Source: Bryobacterales bacterium
GTDB lineage: Bacteria; Acidobacteriota; Terriglobia; Bryobacterales; Bryobacteraceae
Direction of reading: 5' to 3'
NCBI GenBank assembly: GCA_025456495.1
Contig: JALOKO010000340.1
Location: forward strand, 1 to 5,754
DNA: 5,754 nucleotides
Part shown: positions 1 to 5,421 of the stretch, in pieces
Numbering within the stretch: position 1 is the stretch's first letter
How the letters are laid out: every line of letters starts with the position of its first letter
Position numbers and translations under genes: made by a program
Notes under the pieces: model-generated
The model's database searches: none
What the model saw: the letters and a program-made list of their open reading frames with translations, nothing else
What the model was told of the DNA's origin: nothing

Positions 1-292
1 CCGCGATTGCTGCTGGAATTTCGCCGTCCCAGGGTTCAGCCTGCATCACTGCCGGAGCTTTGGGCGCGACCGCTTTGGGGGCTGGCTTGGCGGCAGGGGG
101 CTTGTCGGCGGGGGCTGGCTTGGCGGCAGGGGCGGGCGCTGCCTGCGGCGCTGGTACTGCCTGCGGCGCTGGTACTGCCTGCGGCGCTGGTTCTGCCTGC
201 GGCGCTGTTTCTGCCTGCGGCGCTGTTTCTGCCTGCGGCGCTGGCGCTAACAGTGGATCCGGGGTGGGTTGGGGATGCTGCTTGTCGTCCAT
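1..292 (-). CDS. N-terminal fragment of an Ala/Pro-rich protein, possibly NADH-quinone oxidoreductase subunit C
   Basis: The frame opens at ATG 292 (MDDKQHPQPTPDPLLAPAPQ) and stays open for 97 codons to the window edge, so only the N-terminus is present. Residues about 15-50 are APQAE/APQAV-type hexapeptide repeats. Residues about 51-80 are a Lys-containing Ala/Pro stretch (PAAKPAPADKPPAAKPAPK). The fragment ends with VMQAEPWDGEIPAAIA, which looks like the start of a folded domain. From memory, NuoC proteins of Acidobacteriota can carry an Ala/Pro/Lys-rich leader followed by a similar Pro-Trp-acidic segment, so the NuoC peripheral-arm subunit of complex I is my best guess. The diagnostic NuoC regions lie outside the window. 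The other frames through this repeat are also open on both strands. This frame is preferred because it has a plausible promoter upstream, a normal start, and a composition (flexible linker followed by a domain) that makes sense as protein. The Shine-Dalgarno is weak (GGGAA close upstream). Coding status is fairly sure; the product is tentative. Confidence 0.6.
   Translation of the reverse strand, partial: MDDKQHPQPTPDPLLAPAPQAETAPQAETAPQAEPAPQAVPAPQAVPAPQAAPAPAAKPAPADKPPAAKPAPKAVAPKAPAVMQAEPWDGEIPAAIA
141..248 (-). repeat. Six tandem copies of an 18-bp repeat inside the coding leader
   Basis: On the plus strand the core GCCTGCGGCGCTG begins at 141, 159, 177, 195, 213 and 231, an exact 18-bp period. 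Differences between copies fall mainly in the last few bases of each unit. Because 18 is a multiple of three, copy-number change would keep the reading frame. In the minus-strand gene each unit encodes six residues of the type APQAET, APQAEP or APQAVP. A second, 22-bp exact repeat at 78-99 and 111-132 (33-bp period) encodes the following Lys/Ala/Pro segment. Confidence 0.95.
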
Positions 293-337
293 GGCGATTC
301 CCGGCTAGGTGGCGCAAACCGGCTCCCTGGAAGAACA

Positions 338-367
338 AATATATCACAATCCAGAGAATACTGTCCT
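338..367 (-). promoter_or_regulatory. Putative sigma70-type promoter for the gene starting at 292
   Basis: On the minus strand AGGACA (plus 362-367) and TATATT (plus 338-343) are separated by 18 bp, a usable -35/-10 pair with 4/6 and 5/6 consensus matches. Transcription would begin near 331 and leave a leader of roughly 40 nt. This AT-rich patch stands out in a GC-rich region. The call is from pattern only. Confidence 0.4.
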
Positions 368-393
368 AAATTGTCCAGAACCGGATTGTCCAG
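362..393 (-). promoter_or_regulatory. TGTCC direct repeats, candidate regulator binding site
   Basis: The 9-mer ATTGTCCAG occurs exactly twice, at 370-378 and 385-393 (15-bp period). A third, partial copy (CTGTCC) lies at 361-366 and overlaps the putative -35 element of the promoter driving the gene at 292. Direct repeats next to and overlapping a promoter suggest a transcription factor site. The regulator is not identifiable from the window. Confidence 0.35.
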
Positions 394-411
394 GATCAAC
401 CGCGCCCGGCC

Positions 412-1244
412 CTATTCCGCCAGGAAACGCGCGATGGCGGCGCCGATTTCGTAGTGGTCGCACTTAAAAGCCGAATGCCCGCACTTGCTGTCGAGTTCAA
501 TGATGGGCATGCCCAAGGTGCTGGAGAAGGTGCGCGGAGTCTCCGGAGAGACAGCCGTGTCGGCGGAGGCAATGATGGTGAGGAAGGGGACCTGGATCCG
601 CTTGCTGGCTTCAGAGAGGTTGTTGTTGAAGGGACGGGCGATGCTGTGGCTGCGGATGGCCTCAAACTGCTTCAAGGGGTTGAAGGGTTCGCGGAAGCGA
701 CGTACCATCCCCATTCCCTGTTGGGCCATGCCCATCACTTGCTCCAGCACGGTCTTCTTCGCCTCTGGCTCTTTGGGCACCTCCTCGCCCGCTTCGTCGG
801 AACCCACGTCCACGCCGCCTCCGGGGCGCGCGAAGATCTTGAAATGGGAGGTCCACAACTGGATATCTTTTTCTGACATCTCGGGCGTGGCGACGATGGG
901 CACCGCTTTTTTCATGAATCGCGGATAGGCGGTCATCCGGGGAAACCGCCGCCGCGCAGGGTGGGGTGATTGGAGGGGGAACTGGAACTGCCATTGCCCA
1001 GGGCATCCACCACCACGACGTAATAAACATTGTCATCCACCAGGCGCCCGGGCCCCATGTAGCGCGCGAGATCTTCCGACCGGCCGTTGTACCAGGTGGG
1101 GATGAGGATGACGTTGGACTTGTCCGCGTTCAGCTTGCCGTAGGTGCGGTAGGTCACACGGCAGTCCGGGATGGTTCCGCCGTTCTGGAGCGGGAGGTCC
1201 CCCAGGGAAACACTCAGCAGGATGGAAGCCAGCGCGATCCACAT
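412..1244 (-). pseudogene. Secreted MetX-like alpha/beta hydrolase disrupted by an internal deletion with frameshift
   Basis: Two overlapping frames together match one homoserine O-acetyltransferase-like alpha/beta hydrolase. The N-terminal part (1244-933) starts MWIALASILLSVSLG, a short signal peptide. It continues with VTYRTYGKLNADKSNVILIP and VVVVDALGNGSSSSPSNHPT, both typical of the family, and ends at GGGFPG-stop. The C-terminal part (936-412) resumes with MTAYPRFMKKAVPIVATP. It carries the acid of the triad in IIASADTAVSP (Asp126 of that frame) and the histidine in CGHSAFKCD (His154). In relatives about 40 residues lie between the FP and the YP motifs and contain the nucleophile elbow (a G-x-S-x-G-G segment). 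Here the two are adjacent, so the serine is missing. The frame change fits loss of 3n+1 bases. Residues about 38-85 of the second part form a charged and Met/Gln-rich insert in place of the usual lid. As it stands the gene cannot make an active enzyme. An assembly error could give the same picture. Any transcript would head toward the gene at 292. Confidence 0.8.
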
Positions 1245-1423
1245 GCTACCTATGCTGCACCGGGCGGTGAAGATGGCGCAAGGGGGGCGGGTTGGAGGCC
1301 AGCGATTCCGCGTTTTGCGCGCAGAGGGTCACAAGCACAGGCCGGGGCTTCCACCGACCCCTGCCGAGACGATACCCTAAGAGGATTCCAGCGGCCGTCG
1401 GCGCCGGGAAACGATACCCCACT

Positions 1424-2152
1424 ATGTACGCGCTGCAAATAACGGAGGGTCCCCGGAAGGGTGAAGTCTTCTACCTTCGCGACGGGGAGTCCGTCACCAT
1501 TGGGCGACAGCGTTCAGCCGGAATCGCGCTGAGCGGGGATGCCACGCTATCGGGCACACATTGCAGCGTTAGCGCGCGAAAGTCCGTGGTGTGCGTGACG
1601 GACGAAGGATCCTCGAACGGAACCTACGTGGAGGGGGTGCGCATTCAGGCGCAGCGGCTCCAGCCGGGCCAGCGGTTTCGCGCCGGCCAAACGGAGGTTC
1701 TGCTGGTGTACTATCCGTCGTTTGGCAGTTGGATGATTCCGGCGATCCCGCCGGGCTGGAGTGAATTGCCGGGAAGCGGAATTCAGATTGCCCAAACCGG
1801 GCGTTTCCCCACCAACATCCTGTTCACTGAGGAAGCGCTGGGGACGGACGAAACCCTGCCACGCTACATTCGGCTGCAGCAGTTGGGTGCCCGTGAGGCG
1901 CTTCCGCGCGTGGAATTTCAAGTGCCGATGCCGGTAGCCGCTTTCGGGGTGGAGGAGGCCTACGTCACCCGCAACCTCTTTGAAGCGGCAGGAGGCGTGC
2001 GTGCCACGCAGCGACAGTTCTTCGTGCGCAAGAGCGGCCTGGCGGGCGTAGTATCCATGACCACCATTGAGAGTGAAGTGATCCACGTCGAGCGCATGTT
2101 CGACGCAGTGGTGGCGAAGGCACGCTTCGTGCCCAAGGATTGCCAACGCTAG
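1424..2152 (+). CDS. FHA domain protein with C-terminal DcrB/DUF1795-like domain
   Basis: This 242-residue protein has no signal peptide or membrane segment. Residues about 20-95 form a forkhead-associated (phosphothreonine-binding) domain with all its landmarks: IGR (Gly27-Arg28), S-x-x-H (Ser43, His46) and SSNGTYVEG (Ser63-Gly71). Arg28, Ser43 and Asn65 are the expected phosphopeptide contacts. Residues about 109-237 (from PPGW, through FPTNILFTEEALGTDETL, QRQFFVRKSG and VVSMTTIES) follow the pattern of the DcrB/DUF1795 fold, best known from phage-infection factor DcrB and from proteins in type VI secretion loci. The combination suggests a cytoplasmic adaptor that reads a Ser/Thr kinase signal, but no kinase, phosphatase or secretion gene is in view. 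ATG 1424 is chosen because the FHA strand MYALQITEGP begins there. An in-frame ATG at 1292 would add 44 residues that look like untranslated DNA read through. No strong Shine-Dalgarno precedes 1424. The gene is divergent from the hydrolase remnant. Confidence 0.88.
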   Translation: MYALQITEGPRKGEVFYLRDGESVTIGRQRSAGIALSGDATLSGTHCSVSARKSVVCVTDEGSSNGTYVEGVRIQAQRLQPGQRFRAGQTEVLLVYYPSFGSWMIPAIPPGWSELPGSGIQIAQTGRFPTNILFTEEALGTDETLPRYIRLQQLGAREALPRVEFQVPMPVAAFGVEEAYVTRNLFEAAGGVRATQRQFFVRKSGLAGVVSMTTIESEVIHVERMFDAVVAKARFVPKDCQR

Positions 2153-2160
2153 CGGTTTCC

Positions 2161-2204
2161 GGTGTGCCCCCAAGCGCGCCCGACGGCGCCAACCGGGGGT
2201 GACC
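2161..2204. terminator. Imperfect GC-rich hairpin between convergent genes
   Basis: CCCCC (2167-2171) can pair with GGGGG (2195-2199), and inside it GCGCC (2176-2180) pairs with GGCGC (2185-2189) around a CGAC loop. GGT (2161-2163) and ACC (2202-2204) could extend the base. It sits between the stop of the FHA gene and the stop of the minus-strand cytochrome-like gene, where a two-way terminator is expected. There is no T tract on either side, so it is weak evidence for Rho-independent termination. Confidence 0.3.
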
Positions 2205-2206
2205 CG

Positions 2207-2422
2207 CTACTGCTTTTTCGGCGCCTGCGGGAGCTTCTTGTTCTTCTGGTAGTACTCCCCGGTTGCGTTCAACTCTGGCGAGTCTTCGCTGACATGGCAG
2301 ACGGTACACTCTTTTTTCGTCTTTTTCGCCATTTCCGGGTCCGCCGAGGCAGGCAGGGACCACATCATCAGGACAGCAAGCGCAGGAAGCAGGGCGGCCA
2401 CAAGCTTGGTGAGATGGTTCAT
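2207..2422 (-). CDS. Small secreted monoheme c-type cytochrome-like protein
   Basis: This 71-residue protein begins with a classical Sec signal peptide: MNHLTK, then a hydrophobic run with LLPALAVLMM, then a cleavage region ending SLPASA at about residue 27. The mature part is only about 44 residues and highly charged. It contains one heme-attachment motif, ECTVCH (Cys39, Cys42, His43), followed by SPELNATGEYYQKNKKLP. The CXXCH motif after a signal peptide points to covalent heme attachment in the periplasm. The domain is shorter than a normal class I cytochrome c (80 or more residues), and the sixth heme ligand is not obvious because no methionine follows the motif. The start is well supported: GGAGGA lies 5 nt before the ATG. 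Upstream in-frame starts would read into sequence without coding character. The gene follows the DUF1080 gene on the same strand after 179 bp but appears to have its own promoter. It could be an electron-transfer partner; the partner is unknown. Confidence 0.85.
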   Translation of the reverse strand: MNHLTKLVAALLPALAVLMMWSLPASADPEMAKKTKKECTVCHVSEDSPELNATGEYYQKNKKLPQAPKKQ

Positions 2423-2446
2423 GAAATCCTCCAGAGGGTGACTGCA

Positions 2447-2474
2447 AGTATATCGTCTGGCTGGGAGTTTCCAA
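2447..2474 (-). promoter_or_regulatory. Putative promoter of the small CXXCH protein gene
   Basis: On the minus strand TTGGAA (plus 2469-2474) and TATACT (plus 2447-2452) are spaced by 16 bp, matching sigma70 consensus 4/6 and 5/6. They lie just upstream of the GGAGGA ribosome binding site (about plus 2428-2433) and the ATG at 2422. The leader would be short, around 20 nt. This argues that the gene can be transcribed independently of the upstream DUF1080 gene. Confidence 0.5.
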
Positions 2475-2601
2475 GCAGGAATTTGGATGCTTCCCGCCAA
2501 CCCCTCAGGCCTTCGGTCTATGCGGGTGGACGCGGTTTTGGGATGCCGGGTAACGGACCAGGGCAAAAGCCCAGCACAAGTGCGCGGGCGTCCTAAAGGG
2601 G

Positions 2602-3393
2602 TCACCCCAGCACGGGCGCCACCTGGGAGGCGTCGGTCACTCCGGGTGGTAGCTCCAGCAGGCGAATCTTGCGAAAGTGGATCTCGGCGCCCTCGCTCTC
2701 CATGCACAGGTAGCCTTTCTTCTGGGTGGCCTTAGCCACGCCGTTCACAAACTTGCCGTTCACAGACAGTTTCACCACGCCATCCACCGCGGACACGACA
2801 TAGGTATTCCAGTTCCCTCGCGGCAGGCACCGATTTTCAATGGACTTGCTGCGAGTTCCACGAGGGTTATCCGGAAGGGTTTCCACACCACCGACACCAA
2901 ACAGTTCGCCGTGCACATAGGCGATTGGAGGCGGTTCCTGCCCGGGTTTGGTGTTCAGCTTCACCCAATCGTTTTCCAGCATTTGCACCTCCACACCATT
3001 GGGCAGGCGATTGCGTTCCCCAGGGACGGCGTTGCTCCAGATGAAGACGCCGGAGTTGCCGCCGGGTTCCAGGTGCATCCACTCAATGTGCAGCAGAAAG
3101 TTCTCGTAGTGGCGATCACTGCGCATGACCCCGATGGGGCTCCCGGAACAGACCAAGAGTCCGTTGCGAACTGACCACGTGTCCTCCGCGCAATTGACGT
3201 TCACCCAGCCGGAGAGGTCGCGGCCATTGAACAGGTCGCGCCACTCCAACATGCTGGCGCCGGAATTCGACGGGGAGGGGTCCGCCGACTGCCCAAGGGC
3301 GTCCAGCCCCAGAGCGGGAGTGAGCAGGGCAGGCGCGATGCCGGCAGCGAGGGCGCTGCGACGCGAAAACAGGGTAGCTGGATTCCGAGACAT
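2602..3393 (-). CDS. Tat-exported DUF1080 protein (3-keto-disaccharide hydrolase family)
   Basis: This 263-residue protein has a twin-arginine signal: SRRSALAAGI at residues 10-19, followed by a hydrophobic stretch to about residue 35. The DUF1080 concanavalin-like domain covers about residues 50-248. Its hallmarks are LFNGRDLSGW (54-63), TWSVRNGLLVC (72-82), the YENFLLHIEW strand, GGNSGVFIWS (111-120), NGVEVQML (132-139), RGNWNTYVV (192-200), VNGKFVNG (211-218) and the closing GAEIHFRKIRLLEL (235-248). Members of this family (now also called 3-keto-disaccharide hydrolase) act on 3-keto-glycosides made by sugar oxidoreductases, which agrees with periplasmic export. Length is typical. The start at 3393 is chosen because it places the Tat motif near the N-terminus and has GGAAGA 8 nt upstream. 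A start at 3441 would add 16 residues before it. The gene is divergent from the transglutaminase-like gene. The exact substrate is not visible. Confidence 0.92.
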   Translation of the reverse strand: MSRNPATLFSRRSALAAGIAPALLTPALGLDALGQSADPSPSNSGASMLEWRDLFNGRDLSGWVNVNCAEDTWSVRNGLLVCSGSPIGVMRSDRHYENFLLHIEWMHLEPGGNSGVFIWSNAVPGERNRLPNGVEVQMLENDWVKLNTKPGQEPPPIAYVHGELFGVGGVETLPDNPRGTRSKSIENRCLPRGNWNTYVVSAVDGVVKLSVNGKFVNGVAKATQKKGYLCMESEGAEIHFRKIRLLELPPGVTDASQVAPVLG

Positions 3394-3463
3394 GGCTTGA
3401 TTCTTCCAGGAACGCCCCCATCGGCGCAATCCGAGCTGCAATTCGACCCGGGAGGGTACACGT

Positions 3464-3498
3464 TTGTTTGTCCGAATAGCGTCCGATGGCCCTACAAT
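3464..3498 (+). promoter_or_regulatory. Weak promoter candidate upstream of the transglutaminase-like gene
   Basis: TACAAT at 3493-3498 is a good -10 match (5/6). The nearest -35-like hexamer is TTGTCC at 3468-3473 with a long 19-bp spacer. It lies in the divergent intergenic region about 90 bp before the ATG at 3586. Offered as a candidate only, because the spacing is outside the preferred range. Confidence 0.25.
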
Positions 3499-3585
3499 CA
3501 GACTACCTGTCGATGGGCCGCAAGGTCGCCCTCAAGGGGTCTCCGGGCGCTGCCCGAGAGCCATCCAGGAATCGAAGGAGATGGG

Positions 3586-4422
3586 ATGCCAAACGTGTAC
3601 AGAAATCTGGCGAACGGAGTTGCCGTTCAAGCGCTGCCGTCTGAGATCGCAGCGGTTCCGGGCGGAATCGTGTTGCGGGATCCGAAGGCAACGGACTTTG
3701 AGGGGCTTTTTCATGCCTACTGCCGCTACTTCCGGCAGAACAACCGGTGGCGATGGAACGGGGGGTCCATGACGCCTTCGGCGGGAGACATTCTGGACGG
3801 CATCCGGGCAGAGGGCCAGTGCGCGGCGCTTGCCAATGCGTTCCGCTTTTTGGCCACGCATCCGAAGCCCTACGGACTGGGTATTTCCGCGGCGCAGGTG
3901 GGAATGGCCGCCGGAGCGAATGCGGGGCAGTATGACGGTCGGCATGGATACGGGTTCGTCGCCCGGCACCGGGACAACACGGGCGGGGCGAGCGTCCTGC
4001 AATTACCCGCCAACGTGTTTCAGGCGCCAGCGCACGGAAGCGCCTTTACCGTGGTGAGTTTGGCGACGCCCCGGACGGAGTATTACCTGTGGGCGAACCA
4101 CAAGACCATCCCCTACATGGGCCGGTACTTTGACCCTTCCTACGGAAAGATTTGGGACAGCAAGGAGCAAATGGCGCACCTCCACATTGACCATGCGGAG
4201 CCATTGAAGCGGGTGGAATACGATGCCCAGAACCGGCAGATCATCACCGAATACTCTCGCGCCGTGGGTACGACCGGCACGTTTTACTTTCGCGACCTCA
4301 CCACCAACGAAGCCATGGCCGTAAACATGAGGGGCTATCAGGGGCCATTCGCGGCGCTGCCTGGCAAGGAATGGTCTGGGCCGAGCGTGGCCATGATCAA
4401 GCAGATGAAGTTCAACAAGTAG
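3586..4422 (+). CDS. Transglutaminase-like cysteine enzyme candidate, function unknown
   Basis: I do not recognise this 278-residue protein as a named family. It shows a transglutaminase/papain-type pattern: RAEGQCAALANAFRFLA places Cys79 at the start of a helix and is followed by GLGISAAQVGM, as in the Cys helix of transglutaminase-like domains. WANHKTIPYMGRYFDPSYG then supplies His172 and Asp183 (compare the family's NH-x-hydrophobic-strand and YDPTYG motif). Cys79-His172-Asp183 is therefore a plausible triad. GRHGYGFVARH (118-128) is a possible alternative histidine site. Such domains cleave or cross-link peptides or amides. No signal peptide or membrane segment is seen, so the protein appears cytoplasmic or exported by a non-classical route. 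The C-terminal part (about 200-278) is an uncharacterised beta-rich region. The start is secure: AAGGAG at 3575-3580 lies 5 nt before the ATG. In-frame upstream sequence back to 3397 lacks this support. The gene stands alone between a divergent DUF1080 gene and the RRM gene 235 bp downstream. Confidence 0.8.
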   Translation: MPNVYRNLANGVAVQALPSEIAAVPGGIVLRDPKATDFEGLFHAYCRYFRQNNRWRWNGGSMTPSAGDILDGIRAEGQCAALANAFRFLATHPKPYGLGISAAQVGMAAGANAGQYDGRHGYGFVARHRDNTGGASVLQLPANVFQAPAHGSAFTVVSLATPRTEYYLWANHKTIPYMGRYFDPSYGKIWDSKEQMAHLHIDHAEPLKRVEYDAQNRQIITEYSRAVGTTGTFYFRDLTTNEAMAVNMRGYQGPFAALPGKEWSGPSVAMIKQMKFNK

Positions 4423-4657
4423 CATCGGCTCTGTCCGGGACGCCACCCCATGGGGCGCTGGATTCCGAGGGTGAGCGGCGGATGGAAGTCCCGGAAATCT
4501 GAAGGGAGTTTGCGGAATCTGCTTGCGCGCAGAGGGGTCTTTCACAGACGGCAGTTGCGCAAGGGCGGTTCCATTTGTTACCATCGAAGCGCCTCAAATG
4601 GATCACTCCTTTTCCATTGGCCTCCAAAATCCAACCACGGAGACCTGTTTTTTCTAG

Positions 4658-5104
4658 ATGAGCTTCACCATTTTTCTTGGTAACTTGCCAACCTGGGTAA
4701 CCGCGGAGGACATTCAGTCATGGTTGATGGCTGACAACTTCGTGTGCGATTCCATCAAGGTCATTCGCAGCCCAGAAACCCAGGAGTCCAAGGGTTTCGC
4801 TTTCGTCGAGGCGCCAAACGCCGAAGAGATGCAAGCGATCATCAAGCGGTTCGATCGAGCCCCGCTTGATGGCAAGCTGTTGCGCGCCAACCCGGCGCAA
4901 CCGCCTCGAGCCCGCAACGAACGCAGGGAAGGTCCAGTGAACAGCGAACGGCGCACGCCAGCGCCTGCGGCTGGTGCTACGGCAGATCCTGGAGCCGCCA
5001 GCAGAACGCGGAGCCCCCGACGGGGGAATGCCGCCGCAGGCGGAGCCAAGAAGCAAAACGCCCCCAAGACGGCGTTCGCCGAAGAGCTGGCAAAAGCCCT
5101 GTAG
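4658..5104 (+). CDS. RRM-domain RNA-binding protein
   Basis: This 148-residue protein has a single RNA recognition motif at about residues 3-80. RNP2 is IFLGNL (5-10) and RNP1 is KGFAFVEA (45-52), with the aromatic Phe6, Phe48 and Phe50 side chains near the positions used for RNA stacking (the last RNP1 position is Ala instead of an aromatic). The RRM is followed by a low-complexity basic tail (about 81-137) rich in Arg, Ala and Pro. A short C-terminal segment, TAFAEELAKAL, may be a helix. Small bacterial RRM proteins of this layout bind single-stranded RNA and are often linked to cold or stress response in cyanobacteria; the role here is inferred. The start is fixed by the RRM beginning at MSFTIFLGNL. 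The nearest purine-rich site (GGAG, 4639-4642) is 15 nt away, so initiation is not by a strong Shine-Dalgarno. A weak promoter-like pair, TTGCGC (4555-4560) and TACCAT (4579-4584), with an 18-bp spacer, would leave a leader of about 70 nt. Confidence 0.92.
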   Translation: MSFTIFLGNLPTWVTAEDIQSWLMADNFVCDSIKVIRSPETQESKGFAFVEAPNAEEMQAIIKRFDRAPLDGKLLRANPAQPPRARNERREGPVNSERRTPAPAAGATADPGAASRTRSPRRGNAAAGGAKKQNAPKTAFAEELAKAL

Positions 5105-5125
5105 TCCCTCAACTGGTTCCCAAGG

Positions 5126-5166
5126 GCGACCGATCTGCTTCCTCGGAAGCGGAGCGGTCGCTTTTT
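5126..5166 (+). terminator. Rho-independent terminator after the RRM gene
   Basis: GCGACCG (5126-5132) pairs with CGGTCGC (5155-5161), and TCTGCTTC (5134-5141) pairs with GAAGCGGA (5146-5153) around a CTCG loop. The only break in this roughly 16-bp stem is an A/G mismatch (5133 with 5154). It is followed at once by TTTTT (5162-5166) and a further T-rich stretch. It begins 22 nt after the stop codon at 5104, the expected place for terminating the RRM transcript. Confidence 0.93.
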
Positions 5167-5421
5167 CGTTTGCGCCGCACGGCCCTGAAGGGCCGCAAAT
5201 CCCACGCCTGGCGGCTTTCCTCTGCCAACGGATTGCCCGGATCTACCCCTTTCCGTCCGAGATCCTGCGGACGCTTGCTTCCTCTCCGGGTTTCCTCATT
5301 GGGCTTCCTGGCCGGGCCTGCTGTATGGGCTTTGGCGCTCTATTTCAGTGCTATTTTCCAGCGGTCCGCCATTCGAGAGAGCGATTGAGATAAGATGCGC
5401 AGGAAGAGAGGACGATTGCGT
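5167..5421 (+). other. Gene-free stretch before the Gfo/Idh/MocA gene
   Basis: Together with the terminator this forms a 317-bp gap between 5104 and 5422. It holds a second hairpin: GGCCC (5181-5185), TGAA loop, GGGCC (5190-5194), flanked by TTTGC (5169-5173) and GCAAA (5195-5199), which can also pair across a bulge. This looks like a REP-type stem but occurs once here. Farther on, TGCTATTTT (5349-5357) resembles an extended -10 box, without a good -35 partner, and could serve the downstream gene. Short open frames in the stretch have no ribosome binding site or recognisable protein. Confidence 0.5.

Noticed and set aside
141..248. Possible CRISPR-like repeat array
   Set aside because: The 18-bp units are contiguous without spacers, in frame and coding, so this is a tandem coding repeat.
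7..369. Open frames on both strands through the repeat region, other than the one starting at 292
   Set aside because: GC-rich tandem repeats stay open in many frames. The alternatives give Arg/Ser or Leu/Ala repeats without a promoter or a sensible domain start.
454..928. Plus-strand open frames of 140-147 codons (454-876, 485-928)
   Set aside because: They are antisense to the clearly recognisable hydrolase C-terminal half, with no domain or ribosome binding site.
966..1442. Plus-strand open frame of 158 codons
   Set aside because: It overlaps the hydrolase N-terminal half and runs into the start of the FHA gene; its composition is that of a GC-rich shadow frame.
2561..2583. GGGC-AAAA-GCCC and GCACAAGTGC mini-hairpins downstream of the DUF1080 gene
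   Set aside because: Four-base stems without a T tract; not strong enough to call a terminator.
3486..3630. Small 42-codon-scale plus frame starting MALQSDYLSM
   Set aside because: No ribosome binding site, the later part is Arg/Ser-rich read-through, and it overlaps the well-supported start at 3586 in another frame.
4441..4459. CCCCATGGGG palindrome after the transglutaminase-like gene as a terminator
   Set aside because: The usable stem is only three to five pairs and no T tract follows.
4003..4584. Minus-strand open frame of 193 codons
   Set aside because: It lies antisense to the transglutaminase-like gene, which has a strong ribosome binding site and motif support; the antisense protein has no recognisable features.
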